This document shows positions 1-11,149 of a DNA stretch of 64,000 bases, in pieces. Numbering within the stretch: position 1 is the first letter of the stretch; every line of letters starts with the position of its first letter. The notes below the pieces were generated by a model. The model had not been told where the DNA came from. It searched no databases and was given only the letters and a program-made list of their open reading frames with translations. The DNA is from Membranipora membranacea (Eukaryota > Bryozoa > Gymnolaemata > Cheilostomatida > Membraniporidae). A program made the translations under genes and the position numbers. The stretch covers positions 19,344,001-19,408,000 of the forward strand of contig OU612072.1 in NCBI GenBank assembly GCA_914767715.1. Reading direction: 5' to 3'.

Positions 1-68
1 TATTTCAAATTTGAGCCTGCCGTATGGCATGTTTTTTTATGACAAAAGTGGCCCTCGTTAAAAACGTT

Positions 69-80
69 TTTGGCGCCAAA
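69..80. other. 12-bp palindrome TTTGGCGCCAAA in a type A sub-variant
   Basis: Monomers reading GTTTTTGGCGCC instead of GTTGTTGGCGCC extend the 10-bp palindrome to a perfect 12-bp one. Other examples lie near 4744, 6751, 21451, 22121, 24130, 34810, 36480, 42155, 42822, 46731 and 63223. Each half matches the general E2F-type consensus TTTSGCGC known from animals and plants. In satellite DNA this may be chance. Confidence 0.55.
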
Positions 81-669
81 CTAAGAGGACCAGTCCCGAA
101 CGGGTTTCAGTTTCAAAGTCAGCATGAAATTGGCTGCGTTATAGAGTAGGTTAGAAGGAAATCTATTTTTTAAACTGGCCGTAAAAAAAACCAAGGGTCC
201 CCCCTCTGTTACTTTTTTAAATTTTAAACTCGCTCTAATTCCTGTTCTATTTATCGTAGGATCTTGATATTCGGGATTTTGAATGAGGCCAATGAGGCCA
301 TCAGCTGGTCCCGAGTTTTAAAGAATTCCGATGGCTATTTCAAATTTGAGCCTGCCGTATGGCATGTTTTTTTATGACAAAAGTGGCCCTCGTTAAAAAC
401 GTTGCTGACGCCAAACTAAGAGGAGCAGTCCCAAACGGGTTTCAGTTTCAAAGTCAGCATGAAATTGCCTACGTTATAGAGTAGGTTAGAAGGAAATCTA
501 TTTTTTAAACTGGCCGTAAAAAAAACCAATGGTCCCCCCTTTGTTACTTTTTTTAATTTTACACTCGCTCTAATTCCTGTTCTATTTATCGTAGGATCTT
601 CATATTCGGGATTTAGAATGAGGCCAATGAGGCCATCAGCTGGTCAGAGTTTGAAAGAATTCCGATGGC

Positions 670-1006
670 TATTCAAAACTTGAGCCTGCCGTATGGCATG
701 TTTTTTTATGACAAAAGTGGCCCTCGTTAAAAACGTTGTTGGCGCCAAACTAAGAGGACCAGTCCCGAACGGGTTTCAGTTTCAAAGTCAGCATGAAATT
801 GGCTGCGTTATAGAGTAGGTTAGAAGGAAATCTATTTTTTAAACTGGCCGTAAAAAAAACCAAGGGTCCCCCCTCTGATACTTTTTTAAAATATTTTAAA
901 TTCGTTCTAATTCCTGTTCTATGTATCGTAGGATCTTGATATTCGGGATTTTGAATGAGGCCAATGAGGCCATCAGCTGGTCAGAGTTTGAAAGAATTCC
1001 GATGGC
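670..1006 (+). repeat. 337-bp monomer variant with an expanded AT stretch
   Basis: This monomer is 337 bp because the usual CTTTTTTAAATTTTAAA stretch reads CTTTTTTAAAATATTTTAAA (881-900). The same expanded form is visible near 7905, 10240, 15250, 15920, 16925, 17930, 18930, 24275, 25280 and 29615. None is seen to the right of about 29.7 kb. It usually directly precedes a type C monomer, so the pair travels together in the higher-order blocks. Confidence 0.9.
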
Positions 1007-1340
1007 TATTTCAAATTCGAGCCTGCCGTTTGGCATGTTTTTTTATGACAAAAGTGGCCCTCGTTGAAAACGTTGCTGACGCCAAACTAAGAGGCGCAGT
1101 CCCAAACGGGTTTCAGTTTCAAAGTCAGCATGAAATTGCCTACGTTATAGAGTAGGTTAGAAGGAAATCTATTTTTTAAACTGGCCGTAAAAAAAACCAA
1201 GGGTCCCCCTCTGATACTCTTTTAAATTTTAAATTCGTTCTAATTCCTGTTCTATGTATCGTAGGATCTTGATATTCGGGATTTTGAATGAGGCCAATGA
1301 GGCCATCAGCTGGTCAGAGTTTAAAAAGAATTCCGATGGC
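1007..1340 (+). repeat. Type C satellite monomer (reference copy, 334 bp)
   Basis: A class with TTTCAAATTCGAGCC, GCCGTTTGG, CTCGTTGAAAACG, GTTGCTGACGCC and GGCGCAGTCCCAAACGGG. Close copies start near 3008, 8021, 10363, 11696, 15371, 16042, 17047 and 19047. It is concentrated in the left half. Its plus-strand frame from the ATG at 955 stays open for 66 codons, but the frame is simply repeated with the monomer and shows no sign of being a gene. Confidence 0.88.
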
Positions 1341-2012
1341 TATTTTAAATTTGAGCCTGCTGCTTGGCATGTTTTTTTATGACAAAAGTTGCCCTCGTAA
1401 AAAACGTTGCTGACGCCAAACTAAGAGGAGCAGTCCCAAACGGGTTTCAGTTTCAAAGCCAGCATGAAATTGCCTACGTTATAGAGTAGGTTAGAAGGAA
1501 ATCTATTTTTTAAACTGGCCGTAAGAAAAACCAATGGTCCCCCCTTTGTTACTTTTTTTAATTTTACACTCGCTCTAATTCCTGTTCTATTTATCGTAGG
1601 ATCATGATATTCGGGATTTAGAATGAGGCCAATGAGGCCATCAGCTGGTCAGAGTTTGAAAGAATTCCGATGGCTATTTAAAACTTGAGCCTGCTGTTTG
1701 GCATGTTTTTTTATGACAAAAGTAGCACTCGTTAAAAACATTGCTGACGCCAAACTAAGAGGAGCAGTCCCGAACGGGTTTCAGTTTTAAAGTCAGCATG
1801 AAATTGCGTACGTTATAGAGTAGGTTAGAAGGAAATCTATTTTTTAATCTGGTCGTAAAAAAAACCAAGGGTCCCCCCTTTGTTACTTTTTTTAATTTTA
1901 AACTCGCTCTAATTCCTGTTCTATTAATCGTAGGATCTTGATATTCGGGATTTAGAATGAGGCCAATGAGGCCATCAGCTGGTCAGAGTTTGAAAGAATT
2001 CCGATGGCTATT

Positions 2013-2112
2013 TCAAATTTGAGCCTGCCGTATGGCATGTTTTTTTATGACAAAAGTGGCCCTCGTTAAAAACGTTGTTGGCGCCAAACTAAGAGGACCA
2101 GTCCCGAACGGG
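2013..2112. other. Dyad-rich segment of type A monomer
   Basis: Within 100 bp there are two perfect 10-bp palindromes, TCAAATTTGA (2013-2022) and TTGGCGCCAA (2078-2087), whose centres are 65 bp apart. There is also an interrupted dyad, CCCG-AA-CGGG (2103-2112), centred 25 bp further on, and a smaller AACGTT at 2071-2076. All recur in every intact type A monomer. Type B and C monomers break the two perfect palindromes. The truncated 235-bp monomers lack almost the whole segment. A role as a protein binding region is only a possibility. Confidence 0.6.
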
Positions 2113-2289
2113 TTTCAGTTTCAAAGTCAGCATGAAATTGGCTGCGTTATAGAGTAGGTTAGAAGGAAATCTATTTTTTAAACTGGCCGTAAAAAAAACC
2201 AAGGGTCCCCCCTCTGTTACTTTTTTAAATTTTAAACTCGCTCTAATTCCTGTTCTATTTATCGTAGGATCTTGATATTCGGGATTTAG

Positions 2290-2309
2290 AATGAGGCCAA
2301 TGAGGCCAT
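2290..2309 (+). repeat. Short internal direct repeat of GAGGCCAAT
   Basis: Each monomer contains GAGGCCAATGAGGCCATC, an almost doubled 9-bp unit. This is a natural slippage site. The monomers at about 19003, 25349 and 29686 have lost exactly one 9-bp unit and read GAATGAGGCCATCAGC. Confidence 0.85.
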
Positions 2310-3674
2310 CAGCTGGTGAGAGTTTGAAAGAATTCCGATGGCTATTTCAAATTTGAGCCTGCCGTATGGCATGTTTTTTTATGACAAAAGTGGCCCTCGT
2401 TAAAAACGTTGTTGACGCCAAACTAAGAGGAGCAGTCCCGAACGGGTTTCAGTTTCAGTGTCAGCATGAAATTGGCTGCGTTATAGAGTAGGTTAGAAGG
2501 AAATCTATTTTTTAAACTGGCCGTAAAAAAACCAAGGGTCCCCCTCTGATACTTTTTTAAATTTTAAATTCGTTCTAATTCCTGTTCTATGTATCGTAGG
2601 ATCTTGATATTCGGGATTTTGAATGAGGCCAATGATTCCATCAGCTGGTCAGAGGTTGAAAGATTTCCGATTGCTATTTCAAATTTGAGCCTGCCGTATG
2701 GCATGTTTTTTTATGACAAAAGTGGCCCTTTTTTAAAACGTTGTTGGCGCCAAACTAAGAGGAGCAGTCCCGAACGGGTTTCAGTTTCAAAGTTAGCATG
2801 AAATTGGCTGCGTTATAGAGTAGGTTAGAAGGAAATCTATTTTTTAAACTGGCCGTAAAAAAAACCAAGGGTCCCCCTCTGATACTTTTTTAAATTTTAA
2901 ATTCGTTCTAATTCCTGTTCTATGTATCGTAGGATCTTGATATTCGGGATTTTGAATGAGGCCAATGAGGCCATCAGCTGGTCAGAGTTTGAAAGAATTC
3001 CGATGGCTATTTCAAATTCGAGCCTGCCGTTTGGCATGTTTTTTTATGACAAAAGTGGCCCACGTTGAAAACGTTGCTGACGCCAAACTAAGAGGCGCAG
3101 TCCCAAACGGGTTTCAGTTTCAAAGTCAGCATGAAATTGCCTACGTTATAGAGTAGGTTAGAAGGAAATCTATTTTTTAAACTGGCCGTAAAAAAAACCA
3201 AGGGTCCACCTCTGATACTTTTTTAAATTTTAAATTCGTTCTAATTCCTGTTCTATGTATCGTAGGATCTTGATATTCGGGATTTTGAATGAGGCCAATG
3301 AGGCCATCAGCTGGTCAGAGTTTGAAAGAATTCCGATGGCTATTTTAAATTTGAGCCTGCTGCTTGGCATGTTTTTTTATGACAAAAGTCGCCCTCGTAA
3401 AAAACGTTGCTGACGCCAAACTAAGAGGAGCAGTCCCAAACGGGTTTCAGTTTCAAAGTCAGCATGAAATTGCCTACGTTATAGAGTAGGTTAGAAGGAA
3501 ATCTATTTTTTAAACTGGCCGTAAGAAAAACCAATGGTCCCCCCTTTGTTACTTTTTTCAATTTTACACTCGCTCTAATTCCTGTTCTATTTATCGTAGG
3601 ATCATGATATTCGGGATTTAGAATGAGGCCAATGAGGCCATCAGCTGGTCAGAGTTTGAAAGAATTCCGATGGC

Positions 3675-4008
3675 TATTTAAAACTTGAGCCTGCTGTTTG
3701 GCATGTTTTTTTATGACAAAAGTAGCACTCGTTAAAAACATTGCTGACGCCAAACTAAGAGGAGCAGTCCCGAACGGGTTTCAGTTTTATAGTCAGCATG
3801 AAATTGCCTACGTTATAGAGTAGGTTAGAAGGAAATCTATTTTTTAATCTGGTCGTAAAAAAAACCAAGGGTCCCCCCTTTGTTACTTTTTTAAATTTTA
3901 AACTCGCTCTAATTCCTGTTCTATTAATCGTAGGATCTTGATATTCGGGATTTAGAATGAGGCCAATGAGGCCATCAGCTGGTCAGAGTTTGAAAGAATT
4001 CCGATGGC
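3675..4008 (+). repeat. Type B satellite monomer (reference copy, 334 bp)
   Basis: The second major class. It differs from type A by a linked set of changes: TTAAAACTTGAGCC, GCTGTTTGG, GTAGCACTCG, AACATTGCTGACGCC, GGAGCAGTCCCG, a TTTTAA (or ATTTAA) form after GTTTCAG, GAAATTGCCTACG and TTTAATCTGGTCG. The two perfect type A palindromes (TCAAATTTGA and TTGGCGCCAA) are both broken here. Type B monomers are interspersed with type A and occur throughout the array, often singly or in pairs. Confidence 0.9.
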
Positions 4009-5414
4009 TATTCAAAACTTGAGCCTGCTGTTTGGCATGTTTTTTTATGACAAAAGTAGCACTCGTTAAAAACATTGCTGACGCCAAACTAAGAGGAGCA
4101 GTCCCAAACGGGTTTCAGATTTAAAGTCAGCATGAAATTGCCTACGTTATAGAATAGGTTAGAAGGAAATCTATTTTTTAATCTGGTCGTAAAAAAAACC
4201 AAGGGTCCCCCCTTTGTTACTTTTTTTAATTTTAAACTCGCTCTAATTCCTGTTCTATTTATCGTAGGATCTTGATATTCGGGATTTAGGATGAGGCCAA
4301 TGAGGCCATCAGCTGGTGAGAGTTTGAAAGAATTCAGATGGCTATTTCAAATTTGAGCCTGCCGTATGGCATGTTTTTTTATGACAAAAGTGGCCCTCGT
4401 TAAAAACGTTGTTGGCGCCAAACTAAGAGGACCAGTCCCGAACGGGTTTCAGTTTCAAAGTCAGCATGAAATTGGCTGCGTTATAGAGTAGGTTAGAAGG
4501 AAATCTATTTTTTAAACTGGCCGTAAAAAAAACCAAGGGTCCCCCCTCTGATACTTTTTTAAATTTTAAATTCGTTCTAATTCCTGTTCTATGTATCGTA
4601 GGATCTTGATATTCGGGATTTTGAATGAGGCCAATGAGGCCATCAGCTGGTCAGAGTTTTAAAGAATTCCGATGGCTATTTCAAATTTGAGCCTGCCGTA
4701 TGGCATGTTTTTTTATGACAAAAGTGGCCCTCGTTAAAAACGTTTTTGGCGCCAAACTAAGAGGACCAGTCCCGAACGGGTTTCAGTTTCAAAGTCAGCA
4801 TGAAATTGGCTGCGTTATAGAGTAGGTTAGAAGGAAATCTATTTTTTAAACTGGCCGTAAAAAAAACCAAGGGTCCCCCCTCTGTTACTTTTTTAAATTT
4901 TAAACTCGCTCTAATTCCTGTTCTATTTATCGTAGGATCTTGATATTCGGGATTTAGAATGAGGCCAATGAGGCCATCAGCTGGTGAGAGTTTGAAAGAA
5001 TTCCGATGGCTATTTCAAATTTGAGCCTGCCGTATGGCATGTTTTTTTATGACAAAAGTGGCCCTCGTTAAAATCGTTGTTGAAGCCAAACTAAGAGGAG
5101 CAGTCCCGAACGGGTTTCAGTTTCAGTGTCAGCATGAAATTGCCCACGTTATAGAGTAGGTTAGAAGGAAATGTATTTTTTAAACTGGCCGTAAAAAAAA
5201 CCAAGGGTCCCCCCTCTGTTACTTATTTAAATTTTAAACTCGCTCTAATTCCTGTTCTATTTATCGTAGGATCTTGATATTCGGGATTTTGAATGAGGCC
5301 AATGAGGCCATCAGCTGCTCCCGAGTTTTAAAGAATTCCGATGGCTATTTCAAATTTGAGCCTGCCGTATGGCATGTTTTTTTATGACAAAAGTGGCCCT
5401 CGTTAAAAACGTTG
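3800..5414 (+). repeat. 6-mer higher-order duplication, copy 1
   Basis: This resembles 5803-7419 with an offset of 2003-2005 bp. Shared markers are TTCAGATTTAAAG, GGATTTAGGATGAGG, GTTTTTGGCGCC, GTTTCAGTGTCAGC and the TCCCGAGTTTTAAAG joint (5317/7322). The copies diverge after the CTCGTTAAAAACGTTG of the last monomer. Confidence 0.78.
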
Positions 5415-5802
5415 TTGGCGCCAAACTAAGAGGACCAGTCCCGAACGGGTTTCAGTTTCAAAGTCAGCATGAAATTGGCTGCGTTATAGAGTAGGTTAGA
5501 AGGAAATCTATTTTTTAAACTGGCCGTAAAAAAAACCAAGGGTCCCCCTCTGATAATTTTTTAAATTTTAAATTCGTTCTAATTCCTGTTCTATGTATCG
5601 TAGGATCTTGATATTCGGGATTTTGAATGAAGCCAATGATGCCATCAGCTGGTCAGAGTTTGAAAGAATTCCGATGGCTATTTAAAACTTGAGCTTGCTG
5701 TTTGGCATGTTTTTTTATGACAAAAGTAGCACTCGTTTAAAACATTGCTGACGCCAAGCTAAGAGGAGCAGTCCCGAACGGGTTTCAGTTTTAAAGTCAG
5801 CA

Positions 5803-7419
5803 TGAAATTGCCTACGTTATAGAGTAGGTTAGAAGGAAATCTATTTTTTAATCTGGTCGTAAAAAAAACCAAGGGTCCCCCCTTTGTTACTTTTTTTAAT
5901 TTTAAACTCGCTCTAATTCCTGTTCTATTAATCGTAGGATCTTGATATTCGGGATTTAGAATGAGGCCAATGAGGCCATCAGCTGGTCAGAGTTTGAAAG
6001 AATTCCGATGGCTATTCAAAACTTGAGCCTGCTGTTTGGCATGTTTTTTTATGACAAAAGTAGCACTCGTTAAAAACATTGCTGACGCCAAACTAAGAGG
6101 AGCAGTCCCGAACGGGTTTCAGATTTAAAGTCAGCATGAAATTGCCTACGTTATAGAATAGGTTAGAAGGAAATCTATTTTTTAATCTGGTCGTAAAAAA
6201 AACCAAGGGTCCCCCCTTTGTTACTTTTTTTAATTTTAAACTCGCTCTAATTCCTGTTCTATTTATCGTAGGATCTTGATATTCGGGATTTAGGATGAGG
6301 CCAATGAGGCCATCAGCTGGTGAGAGTTTGAAAGAATTCCGATGGCTATTTCAAATTTGAGCCTGCCGTATGGCATGTTTTTTTATGACAAAAGTGGCCC
6401 TCGTTAAAAACGTTGTTGGCGCCAAACTAAGAGGACCAGTCCCGAACGGGTTTCAGTTTCAAAGTCAGCATGAAATTGGCTGCGTTATAGAGTAGGTTAG
6501 AAGGAAATCTATTTTTTAAACTGGCCGTAAAAAAAACCAAGGGTCCCCCCTCTGATACTTTTTTAAATTTTAAATTCGTTCTAATTCCTGTTCTATGTAT
6601 CGTAGGATCTTGATATTCGGGATTTTGAATGAGGCCAATGAGGCCATCAGCTGGTCAGAATTTTTAAAGAATTCCGATGGCTATTTCAAATTTGAGCCTG
6701 CCGTATGGCATGTTTTTTTATGACAAAAGTGGCCCTCGTTAAAAACGTTTTTGGCGCCAAACTAAGAGGACCAGTCCCGAACGGGTTTCAGTTTCAAAGT
6801 CAGCATGAAATTGGCTGCGTTATAGAGTAGGTTAGAAGGAAATCTATTTTTTAAACTGGCCGTAAAAAAAACCAAGGGTCCCCCCTCTGTTACTTTTTTA
6901 AATTTTAAACTCGCTCTAATTCCTGTTCTATTTATCATAGGATCTTGATATTCGGGATTTAGAATGAGGCCAATGAGGCCATCAGCTGGTGAGAGTTTGA
7001 AAGAATTCCGATGGCTATTTCAAATTTGAGCCTGCCGTATGGCATGTTTTTTTATGACAAAAGTGGCCCTCGTTAAAAACGTTGTTGACGCCAAACTAAG
7101 AGGAGCAGTCCCGAACGGGTTTCAGTTTCAGTGTCAGCATGAAATTGCCTACGTTATAGAGTAGGTTAGAAGGAAATGTATTTTTTAAACTGGCCGTAAA
7201 AAAAACCAAGGGTCCCCCCTCTGTTACTTATTCAAATTTTAAACTCGCTCTAATTCCTGTTCTATTTATCGTAGGATCTTGATATTCGGGATTTTGAATG
7301 AGGCCAATGAGGCCATCAGCTGGTCCCGAGTTTTAAAGAATTCCGATGGCTATTTCAAATTTGAGCCTGCCGTATGGCATGTTTTTTTATGACAAAAGTG
7401 GCCCTCGTTAAAAACGTTG
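5803..7419 (+). repeat. 6-mer higher-order duplication, copy 2
   Basis: Partner of 3800-5414, directly following it after about one monomer. It overlaps the start of the 2341-bp unit, showing that duplications here are nested. Confidence 0.78.
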
Positions 7420-9011
7420 CTGACGCCAAACTAAGAGGAGCAGTCCCAAACGGGTTTCAGTTTCAAAGTCAGCATGAAATTGCCTACGTTATAGAGTAGG
7501 TTAGAAGGAAATCTATTTTTTAAACTGGCCGTAAAAAAAACCAATGGTCCCCCCTTTGTTACTTTTTTTAATTTTACACTCGCTCTAATTCCTGTTCTAT
7601 TTATCGTAGGATCTTCATATTCGGGATTTAGAATGAGGCCAATGAGGCCATCAGCTGGTCAGAGTTTGAAAGAATTCCGATGGCTATTCAAAACTTGAGC
7701 CTGCCGTATGGCATGTTTTTTTATGACAAAAGTGGCCCTCGTTAAAAACGTTGTTGGCGCCAAACTAAGAGGACCAGTCCCGAACGGGTTTCAGTTTCAA
7801 AGTCAGCATGAAATTGGCTGCGTTATAGAGTAGGTTAGAAGGAAATCTATTTTTAAACTGGCCGTAAAAAAAACCAAGGGTCCCCCCTCTGATACTTTTT
7901 TAAAATATTTTAAATTCGTTCTAATTCCTGTTCTATGTATCGTAGGATCTTGATATTCGGGATTTTGAATGAGGCCAATGAGGCCATCAGCTGGTCAGAG
8001 TTTGAAAGAATTCCGATGGCTATTTCAAATTCGAGCCTGCCGTTTGGCATGTTTTTTTATGACAAAAGTGGCCCTCGTTGAAAACGTTGCTGACGCCAAA
8101 CTAAGAGGCGCAGTCCCAAACGGGTTTCAGTTTCAAAGTCAGCATGAAATTGCCTACGTTATAGAGTAGGTTAGAAGGAAATCTATTTTTTAAACTGGCC
8201 GTAAAAAAAACCAAGGGTCCCCCTCTGATACTCTTTTAAATTTTAAATTCGTTCTAATTCCTGTTCTATGTATCGTAGGATCTTGATATTCGGGATTTTG
8301 AATGAGGCCAATGAGGCCATCAGCTGGTCAGAGTTTAAAAAGAATTCCGATGGCTATTTTAAATTTGAGCCTGCTGCTTGGCATGTTTTTTTATGACAAA
8401 AGTTGCCCTCGTAAAAAACGTTGCTGACGCCAAACTAAGAGGAGCAGTCCCAAACGGGTTTCAGTTTCAAAGCCAGCATGAAATTGCCTACGTTATAGAG
8501 TAGGTTAGAAGGAAATCTATTTTTTAAACTGGCCGTAAGAAAAACCAATGGTCCCCCCTTTGTTACTTTTTTTAATTTTACACTCGCTCTAATTCCTGTT
8601 CTATTTATCGTAGGATCATGATATTCGGGATTTAGAATGAGGCCAATGAGGCCATCAGCTGGTCAGAGTTTGAAAGAATTCCGATGGCTATTTAAAACTT
8701 GAGCCTGCTGTTTGGCATGTTTTTTTATGACAAAAGTAGCACTCGTTAAAAACATTGCTGACGCCAAACTAAGAGGAGCAGTCCCGAACGGGTTTCAGTT
8801 TTAAAGTCAGCATGAAATTGCGTACGTTATAGAGTAGGTTAGAAGGAAATCTATTTTTTAATCTGGTCGTAAAAAAAACCAAGGGTCCCCCCTTTGTTAC
8901 TTTTTTTAATTTTAAACTCGCTCTAATTCCTGTTCTATTAATCGTAGGATCTTGATATTCGGGATTTAGAATGAGGCCAATGAGGCCATCAGCTGGTCAG
9001 AGTTTGAAAGA
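6670..9011 (+). repeat. 7-mer higher-order unit (2341 bp), copy 1
   Basis: A tandem unit matched by 9012-10667. Markers are GTTTCAGTGTCAGC with GAAATGTATTTT (about 7130/9470), GGTCCCGAG (7323/9664), GATCTTCATATTCGGG (about 7612/9953) and the expanded AT stretch (about 7905/10246), each 2341-2342 bp apart. Confidence 0.83.
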
Positions 9012-10667
9012 ATTCCGATGGCTATTTCAAATTTGAGCCTGCCGTATGGCATGTTTTTTTATGACAAAAGTGGCCCTCGTTAAAAACGTTGTTGGCGCCA
9101 AACTAAGAGGACCAGTCCCGAACGGGTTTCAGTTTCAAAGTCAGCATGAAATTGGCTGCGTTATAGAGTAGGTTAGAAGGAAATCTATTTTTTAAACTGG
9201 CCGTAAAAAAAACCAAGGGTCCCCCCTCTGTTACTTTTTTAAATTTTAAACTCGCTCTAATTCCTGTTCTATTTATCGTAGGATCTTGATATTCGGGATT
9301 TAGAATGAGGCCAATGAGGCCATCAGCTGGTGAGAGTTTGAAAGAATTCCGATGGCTATTTCAAATTTGAGCCTGCCGTATGGCATGTTTTTTTATGACA
9401 AAAGTGGCCCTCGTTAAAAACGTTGTTGACGCCAAACTAAGAGGAGCAGTCCCGAACGGGTTTCAGTTTCAGTGTCAGCATGAAATTGCCTACGTTATAG
9501 AGTAGGTTAGAAGGAAATGTATTTTTTAAACTGGCCGTAAAAAAAACCAAGGGTCCCCCCTCTGTTACTTATTCAAATTTTAAACTCGCTCTAATTCCTG
9601 TTCTATTTATCGTAGGATCTTGATATTCGGGATTTTGAATGAGGCCAATGAGGCCATCAGCTGGTCCCGAGTTTTAAAGAATTCCGATGGCTATTTCAAA
9701 TTTGAGCCTGCCGTATGGCATGTTTTTTTATGACAAAAGTGGCCCTCGTTAAAAACGTTGCTGATGCCAAACTAAGAGGAGCAGTCCCAAACGGGTTTCA
9801 GTTTCAAAGTCAGCATGAAATTGCCTACGTTATAGAGTAGGTTAGAAGGAAATCTATTTTTTAAACTGGCCGTAAAAAAAACCAATGGTCCCCCCTTTGT
9901 TACTTTTTTTAATTTTACACTCGCTCTAATTCCTGTTCTATTTATCGTAGGATCTTCATATTCGGGATTTAGAATGAGGCCAATGAGGCCATCAGCTGGT
10001 CAGAGTTTGAAAGAATTCCGATGGCTATTCAAAACTTGAGCCTGCCGTATGGCATGTTTTTTTATGACAAAAGTGGCCCTCGTTAAAAACGTTGTTGGCG
10101 CCAAACTAAGAGGACCAGTCCCGAACGGGTTTCAGTTTCAAAGTCAGCATGAAATTGGCTGCGTTATAGAGTAGGTAAGAAGGAAATCTATTTTTTAAAC
10201 TGGCCGTAAAAAAAACCAAGGGTCCCCCCTCTGATACTTTTTTAAAATATTTTAAATTCGTTCTAATTCCTGTTCTATGAATCGTAGGATCTTGATATTC
10301 GGGATTTTGAATGAGGCCAATGAGGCCATCAGCTGGTCAGAGTTTGAAAGAATTCCGATGGCTATTTCAAATTCGAGCCTGCCGTTTGGCATGTTTTTTT
10401 ATGACAAAAGTGGCCCTCGTTGAAAACGTTGCTGACGCCAAACTAAGAGGCGCAGTCCCAAACGGGTTTCAGTTTCAAAGTCAGCATGAAATTGCCTACG
10501 TTATAGAGTAGGTTAGAAGGAAATCTATTTTTTAAACTGGCCGTAAAAAAAACCAAGGGTCCCCCTCTGATACTCTTTTAAATTTTAAATTCGTTCTAAT
10601 TCCTGTTCTATGTATCGTAGGATCTTGATATTCGGGATTTTGAATGAGGCCAATGAGGCCATCAGCT
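9012..10667 (+). repeat. 7-mer higher-order unit (2341 bp), copy 2, incomplete
   Basis: Second copy of the 7-mer, stopping after about five monomers. At 10668 the sequence switches to GGTAAGAGTTTGAAAG followed by a type B monomer, where copy 1 has GTTTAAAAAGAATTCC. Confidence 0.82.
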
Positions 10668-11149
10668 GGTAAGAGTTTGAAAGAATTCCGATGGCTATTT
10701 AAAACTTGAGCCTGCTGTTTGGCATGTTTTTTTATGACAAAAGTAGCACTCGTTAAAAACATTGCTGACGCCAAACTAAGAGGAGCAGTCCCGAACGGGT
10801 TTCAGTTTTAAAGTCAGCATGAAATTGCCTACGTTATAGAGTAGGTTAGAAGGAAATGTATTTTTTAAACTGGCCGTAAAAAAAACCAAGGGTCCCCCCT
10901 CTGTTACTTATTTAAATTTTAAACTCGCTCTAATTCCTGTTCTATTTATCGTAGGATCTTGATATTCGGGATTTTGAATGAGGCCAATGAGGCCATCAGC
11001 TGGTCCCGAGTTTTAAAGAATTCCGATGGCTATTTCAAATTTGAGCCTGCCGTATGGCATGTTTTTTTATGACAAAAGTGGCCCTCGTTAAAAACGTTGT
11101 TGGCGCCAAACTAAGAGGACCAGTCCCGAACGGGTTTCAGTTTCAAAGT

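Larger units (their letters stand above)
2009..2342 (+). repeat. Type A satellite monomer (reference copy, 334 bp)
   Basis: A representative of the commonest class. It has 135 G or C of 334 bases. Diagnostic bases are CAAATTTGAGCC with GCCGTATGG, GTGGCCCTCG, GTTGTTGGCGCC, GGACCAGTCCCGAACGGG, GAAATTGGCTGCG and TTTAAACTGGCCG. Three short dyads sit in its first third: TCAAATTTGA at 2013-2022, TTGGCGCCAA at 2078-2087 and CCCGAACGGG at 2103-2112. A/T tracts occur at the T7 run, at CTATTTTTTAAA, at the A8 run and at CTTTTTTAAATTTTAAA. The phase used for all monomers here starts at the TATTT after GATGGC; it is a convenience, not a biological boundary. Confidence 0.93.
225..2473 (+). repeat. Higher-order block, copy 1 of the 7014-bp-spaced pair
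   Basis: This stretch of nearly 7 monomers is matched at about 7240-9487 with an offset of 7015 bp. The offset becomes 7014 after one T is lost at 7851-7857 (CTATTTTTAAAC). Linked markers are GGTCCCGAGTTTTAAAG at 308/7323, the expanded AT stretch at 881/7903, the type C monomer at 1007/8021, GTTTAAAAAGAATTCC at 1320/8334 and GTTTCAGTGTCAGC near 2452/9466. The copies part company at 2473 (TTGGCTGCG) against 9487 (TTGCCTACG). Confidence 0.85.
2460..5880 (+). repeat. Higher-order block, copy 1 of the 8.7-kb-spaced pair
   Basis: About ten monomers are repeated at roughly 11150-14233. Up to about 4550 the offset is 8688 bp (CCAATGATTCC monomer at 2589/11277, type C at 2956/11644, AATTCAGATGG at 4331/13019). 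Afterwards the offset is 8354 bp (GAATGAAGCCAATGATGCC at about 5625/13979). The left copy therefore has one extra monomer near 4550-4890. Point differences such as GTCCACC at 3205 against GTCCCCC show the copies are not identical. Confidence 0.83.

Noticed and set aside
955-1155. 66-codon plus-strand open frame beginning MRPMRPSAGQ, recurring at 2956, 7969, 10311, 11644, 18000 and 24346 and with longer ends at 15319 and 15990
   Set aside because: It lies wholly inside the satellite monomer, recurs only because the monomer does, is broken in most other monomers, has no ribosome-binding or promoter context, and resembles no protein family I know.
2098-2112. CENP-B box on either strand around GTCCCGAACGGG
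   Set aside because: The minus strand reads CCCGTTCGGGAC, which contains TTCG, but the conserved A and the second CGGG are not at the required positions.
2111-2160. Possible tRNA-like or Pol III promoter boxes (GGTTTCAGTTTCAAAG; TAGAGTAGGTTAGAAGG)
   Set aside because: Neither fits the A-box or B-box consensus at the invariant positions, and their spacing and order are wrong, so a SINE origin is not supported.
2008-2188. Half-unit (167-bp) internal duplication: CTATTT..AAACTTGAGCC of type B resembles CTATTTTTTAAACTGGCC about 163 bp later
   Set aside because: The similarity does not continue beyond about 20 bp, and a second similar pair (TCAGAGTTTGAAAG and TCAGTTTCAAAG) has a different spacing of 132 or 202 bp, so a dimeric origin is not supported by eye.
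2199-2216. G-quadruplex from the C5-C7 run on the opposite strand
   Set aside because: There is a single G-run per monomer plus a short GGG nearby, not four closely spaced runs.
2589-2801. 70-codon plus-strand open frame, also at 11277
   Set aside because: Same reasoning: satellite sequence, opened by a few substitutions in one monomer variant that was duplicated 8688 bp away.
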